Assembly (NCBI GenBank): GCA_018343915.1
Contig: JABRWF010000003.1
Coordinates: 2,542,001-2,606,000, forward strand
Source: Agroathelia rolfsii
Lineage: Eukaryota; Basidiomycota; Agaricomycetes; Amylocorticiales; Amylocorticiaceae
Reading direction: 5' to 3'
DNA length: 64,000 bases
Positions 60,592-64,000 of this stretch are shown in pieces. The translations under genes and the position numbers were made by a program. Below the pieces are notes generated by a model, which worked only from the letters and a program-made list of their open reading frames with translations, was not told the DNA's origin and did not search any database. Every line of letters begins with the position of its first letter. Position 1 is the stretch's first letter.

Positions 60592-60991
60592 GACTAGTAG
60601 AAGAAATGGTACTACAAAAAGACTGGCAGATGGCAAACATGAATTGATGCTCGTGGCTCATCTGGGGAGCGTGATTACCATTACGAGGGCTGTCACATAG
60701 CAGTGTCACATATACACAGCCACCGCCCGGCACTGACAGCCACGATCAACAAGTCAATAATCCCGGGTCAATGAACTGCTCTTACCTGCTACTACTGAGT
60801 ACTAACACACTTGAATTGGAGTTAGATTATTCAATCAATATCCTTCTCATCTGTTCGACTTGGAACTGCGCCAGATAGCTAGTAATCAGTATAAAAATAA
60901 AAATAAAAAAATAAAAAAAACACCATCTGAATTTATTGTACTTTCCACTAGACGTCAACTTCAAGAAGACTTGAACACGAGGGACTCGATC
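60592..60991. promoter_or_regulatory. Divergent spacer between synaptojanin-type and BTB genes
   Basis: 400 bp between the ATGs, including an AT-rich 'aaataaaaaaataaaa' stretch near 60895-60920. No gene seen. Confidence 0.4.
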
Positions 60992-63551
60992 ATGTCCCTT
61001 CCATCCTCGCCTGCTCGATCTTCTCTGTCTCGTCCTCATTTTCCCTGGACAACATACTCTCATCGTTCCTCTTCCTCTTTAGCCCTCTCTTCTGGTTCTC
61101 GCAGCAACACCCCTGTGATATCAGATACGCGGAATACCAGTAGTATGCAAGGTGGTACGAGTAGCTCTTCGTGGAACGGCCCTTTCAGTGCTCGTTCTAC
61201 TACAGGGCCGCTGCCCGGTGTAGTCTCCTCTGGCAACAGTAACACAGAAGAGACGAGCAGACAATGGTCATTCAATGTGGGCGATACTACCATCAGCTCT
61301 CATTCAGTTATTCGGTTTGTAAGGCTTCTTACGATGTGTGACAGGCGTTCGAATGGATTGTGCACAATGTGGACAAATTGAGAGACTTTCTAGAAGGACA
61401 AAACTCTATACCATCAACGAATGATGGAAGCGCTAATAGAGCGTATACCACCGACGACTTTGAAATACTCAGAGAGTCTCCGATCATTGGAGATGGCAAA
61501 TTCAAACTTGAAATATGTCCGTTCAAGGAATTCATTCAACCAATTTATATCTTTCCATTAATTCATCCATTGGATTGTAGCGCGCACTGCGTCAGACGTA
61601 TTCGCACCCGTGTTGCCAACCCTCTCCCTGTTCATCACTTCTCTGATGCTGGAGTACTCTCACCCGGAGTTCTCTCATTCGGCTTCGATGATGACTGCTA
61701 TTAAATGTCAAGATGATCGCGCGGGCGAACGTGGTGCCCGCGCGAACTGGGTTTGGGAACATTGGCAAAACGATTGGCTTTTTAGGCAAGAGAGTGAAGT
61801 ATGGGGTAAGCAACGATGCCATCTTCAACGACTTTTTTTTTCTTTTACTAAAAGAAGTTAACCAGAATGCCCCCTTCCACCTATTTCTACTCTACTAGAA
61901 AATTCAAGAATTGCAGAGACGAACACGTTCGTTATTTGCATTCAGATCCATTCCCCTATTGGTCCCTTCTATCCACAGCAGCCTTCTGCGTATTTTGTAC
62001 CTCGGGATCTCCTAAATGGGCTTGAAGCTTCACTTGATAACTCCAGTATGACCTTCGTTTTTCTTGTCCTTCACCCGAAGCAGATGATGCTGACTTACAC
62101 GTTTCTCGTCATTCTTCATCCAGACACAGGCGACGTGAGATTCATTTGCCTCGAAAAACAAAGCCATACGATTGCAGCCGACCGCAGCACCAGCCCGACC
62201 AACACACATGGGTCAAGAAGTCACTCTCCTGGCGCCGGCACCGGCGGTGGGTCATCGCCATATCCATCACACTTCTCTACCGCATCGCACATTGTCGCGC
62301 GCAAGCGCGTGCTATACGCGCATTCCGACATCCTCATTAGCCGATCCGAGTATTTTGCGACGATGCTGGCGTCGACGTTCTCGGAAAACAGTGGAACTAC
62401 AGCACTTGGCGAGCGGAAGCTGTATACGGTGATTGTGGAGGAGAGTGATTTCCAGACCATCTATTGGCTGCTCAAGTGGATTTATGGTAATTGCAGATAT
62501 CCCAGCTCAAGCTACCCTAAAATTTACTGATGAACCCTGGTTAATAGCGAACTGGTTATTGTTCAAGGAAAACGATGACCCTAGAGAAGCCGTTGATGGG
62601 TTCGGTGCTGGATGGAGCGTGAACTGGCTCGGCGCCCGAGGCGGCGAATGGGACTGGAAAACACTTCACAAGAGCGGCAATATAGAAGACGGCAGAGACG
62701 ATGGAGCCAGTGCCACTAGTGCAGAGAGCGCCGTAGCCACGAACAAAGGAAAACAAACAATCCAATCCCCAGCCTCCTCGTCCCGTACGACAGCTGGACC
62801 CACAAGCTCAGGCGGAGTCCTCGTTCCCAAATCGGTTTCGCCCACCGCTCGATCGGTGTCATCCTCAACCCAGCAACCTCCTCGGCGCTCAGTGGCCCCC
62901 CCTTCATCTACCACTGTGCCCACGGCGCTCGCATCCTCCAAATCAGGCACATCACGCCCGCCCGCAATATCCTTCACAACAGTTCCCTCGACAATGAAAT
63001 ATCCCGTTTCACCACGTTCTCAGCGACCGTCGTCTCATCTCACCGCCGGGGGATTCATGACTCCCGATCCACATCCACACCCAACACCCCCTCCTCCTCC
63101 GGCATCAGCACTGTCGATGTATCAGGTAGCGCATCGGTATAATCTTCCCGGTCTGGCGTCGCTCGCGCTGGAGCATATGATGAGTACGATCACGCCCCAA
63201 TCGAGTTTCGCGCTGTTATTGGCGACGTATGTGTGGGAAGAGTTGAGGGTAATCGTGGAGGCGCGTTTTTGTTTACTGTGGATTGGATGTATGCGCCATA
63301 CTAACAGGGTTTTCCATCTTTTGCAGGATTACGTTGTTGATAAGTGGGAAGAGGTATCAGCGTCGAGTGAGTTTGAGCAGTGTTGTCAAGAGATTGCTAC
63401 CGGAGAGTACGTCTTGAATTTTTTTAAATCCGCATATCTGAACACATCGCAGCTGACACTTTCCCATTATATCAGGTGGGGGACAGAGGGCGGTATGGTA
63501 TTAACTGCACTTTTCCGACGGCTGCGCTCTCCATTATACGCTCGTACCTGA
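60992..63551 (+). CDS. BTB/POZ domain protein with N-terminal MATH-like region
   Basis: Start ATG 60992 ('MSLPSSPARSSLSRPHFPW'), stop 63551, with several introns. After a Ser-rich N-terminus comes a MATH-like stretch ('FEWIVHNVDKLRDFLEG', 'FEILRESPIIGDGKFKLEI'). Next is the BTB core: 'VARKRVLYAHSDILISRSEYFATML' with 'YTVIVEESDFQTIYWLLKWIYG' after it. A long Ser/Pro/Thr-rich insert (~62.7-63.1 kb) interrupts the BTB-associated region, which resumes 'YQVAHRYNLPGLASLALEHM'. MATH-BTB proteins are usually substrate adaptors of cullin-3 ubiquitin ligases. The family is enlarged in agaricomycetes; the partner is unknown. The boundary of the intron around 61320-61345 is uncertain. Confidence 0.8.
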
Positions 63552-63859
63552 GACTATAAACACCGATAAGTCATTAACCCCATACTGGCACATATGCAAC
63601 ATATTTATACCATCATCATGCCTCACGATTTCCTAATGCTGTTCACAATTAAATGTATAAATATATATATAGTCAATTAGGAACCCAATGTATTCTAATG
63701 ATACACCATGATGTAAATTAATCCCAAAGCGAAATAGCCCTGTGTATGCATTTGTATAGTGATAGCGAACAGCGATTAAGAACCCACTTGGTCCTTCATT
63801 TTTGTTATCTCTTCAACCCTCTTTACGTGCACCGTGCGTAGTGGTGCACAGATTAATAG
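63552..63859. other. Intergenic, 3' side of convergent genes
   Basis: About 300 bp of AT-rich sequence ('aaatatatatatag' near 63660); no gene seen. Confidence 0.4.
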
Positions 63860-64000
63860 TTACGTCCAGTACGGTAATGTGTCATCGTCATCTTCGTCTT
63901 CATCTTCTTCGTAATCTTCGTCGTCATTGTCTTCATCGTCTCAATTCTTAACAGTCCCGACGCTTGGACTCCGAGAGGGACAGGATCAATCAATGATCCC
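63860..64000 (-). CDS. Acidic C-terminus of a gene continuing beyond the window (partial)
   Basis: On the minus strand a stretch rich in GAY/GAR codons reads 'DDEDNDDEDYEEDEDEDDDD' and then 'TLPYWT' before a TAA at 63862-63860. An in-frame stop lies just upstream, near 63944, so an exon start (acceptor 'attgag') must fall between. This fits the last exon of a protein with an acidic tail. A non-coding trinucleotide-like repeat is the alternative. Confidence 0.35.

Overview
The window reads as nuclear DNA of a basidiomycete fungus, most likely an agaricomycete. Almost every gene is cut by many short introns (about 45-80 nt, gt/ag, a few gc/ag). Genes sit head-to-head or tail-to-tail with spacers often under 300 bp. 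The gene content (serine/threonine-rich GPI proteins, tandem P450s, a Crinkler-kinase gene) fits that group. No rRNA, convincing tRNA or CRISPR array was seen.

Region 1 (1-12 kb) holds accessory metabolism. On the minus strand are a membrane-anchored spermidine-synthase-like protein (cut by the window start), a cysA/met2-type O-acetyltransferase, a flavin monooxygenase, an unrecognised truncated gene and a GNAT acetyltransferase. A GPI-anchored Kre9/Knh1-like surface protein follows on the plus strand.

Region 2 (12.9-31 kb) is the most dynamic part. Two tandem paralogous P450s share a short upstream block and are bracketed by inverted copies of a ~0.63 kb dispersed repeat. Next come a mucin-like single-pass membrane protein, a third P450 and a divergent ACMSD-like amidohydrolase. 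A LINE remnant is interrupted by a poly(A)-tailed insertion with a 13-bp target-site duplication. The region ends with a decaying gene that encodes five tandem Crinkler-type ubiquitin-like headers followed by a protein-kinase-like domain.

Region 3 (31-64 kb) is housekeeping, arranged as alternating divergent and convergent pairs. In order: quinolinate phosphoribosyltransferase / enoyl-CoA hydratase; Sec10 / Rix1; Rrn11 / a LAA2-like DF-motif protein; the RNA polymerase I largest subunit; a KEN-box protein; Lcl2 / SF3B6; eIF4A-III / SF3A3; a synaptojanin-type phosphatase / a BTB protein; and the acidic tail of a further gene. Two functional groupings stand out. Rix1, Rrn11 and Pol I A190 (37-49 kb) all serve ribosome production. 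SF3B6, eIF4A-III and SF3A3 (52-56 kb) all serve the spliceosome or exon-junction complex.

Exon joins are given where I could follow reading frame and splice sites by eye. Other gene spans run from inferred start to stop without every internal junction. All family names come from recognising motifs in translated sequence; no database search was run.
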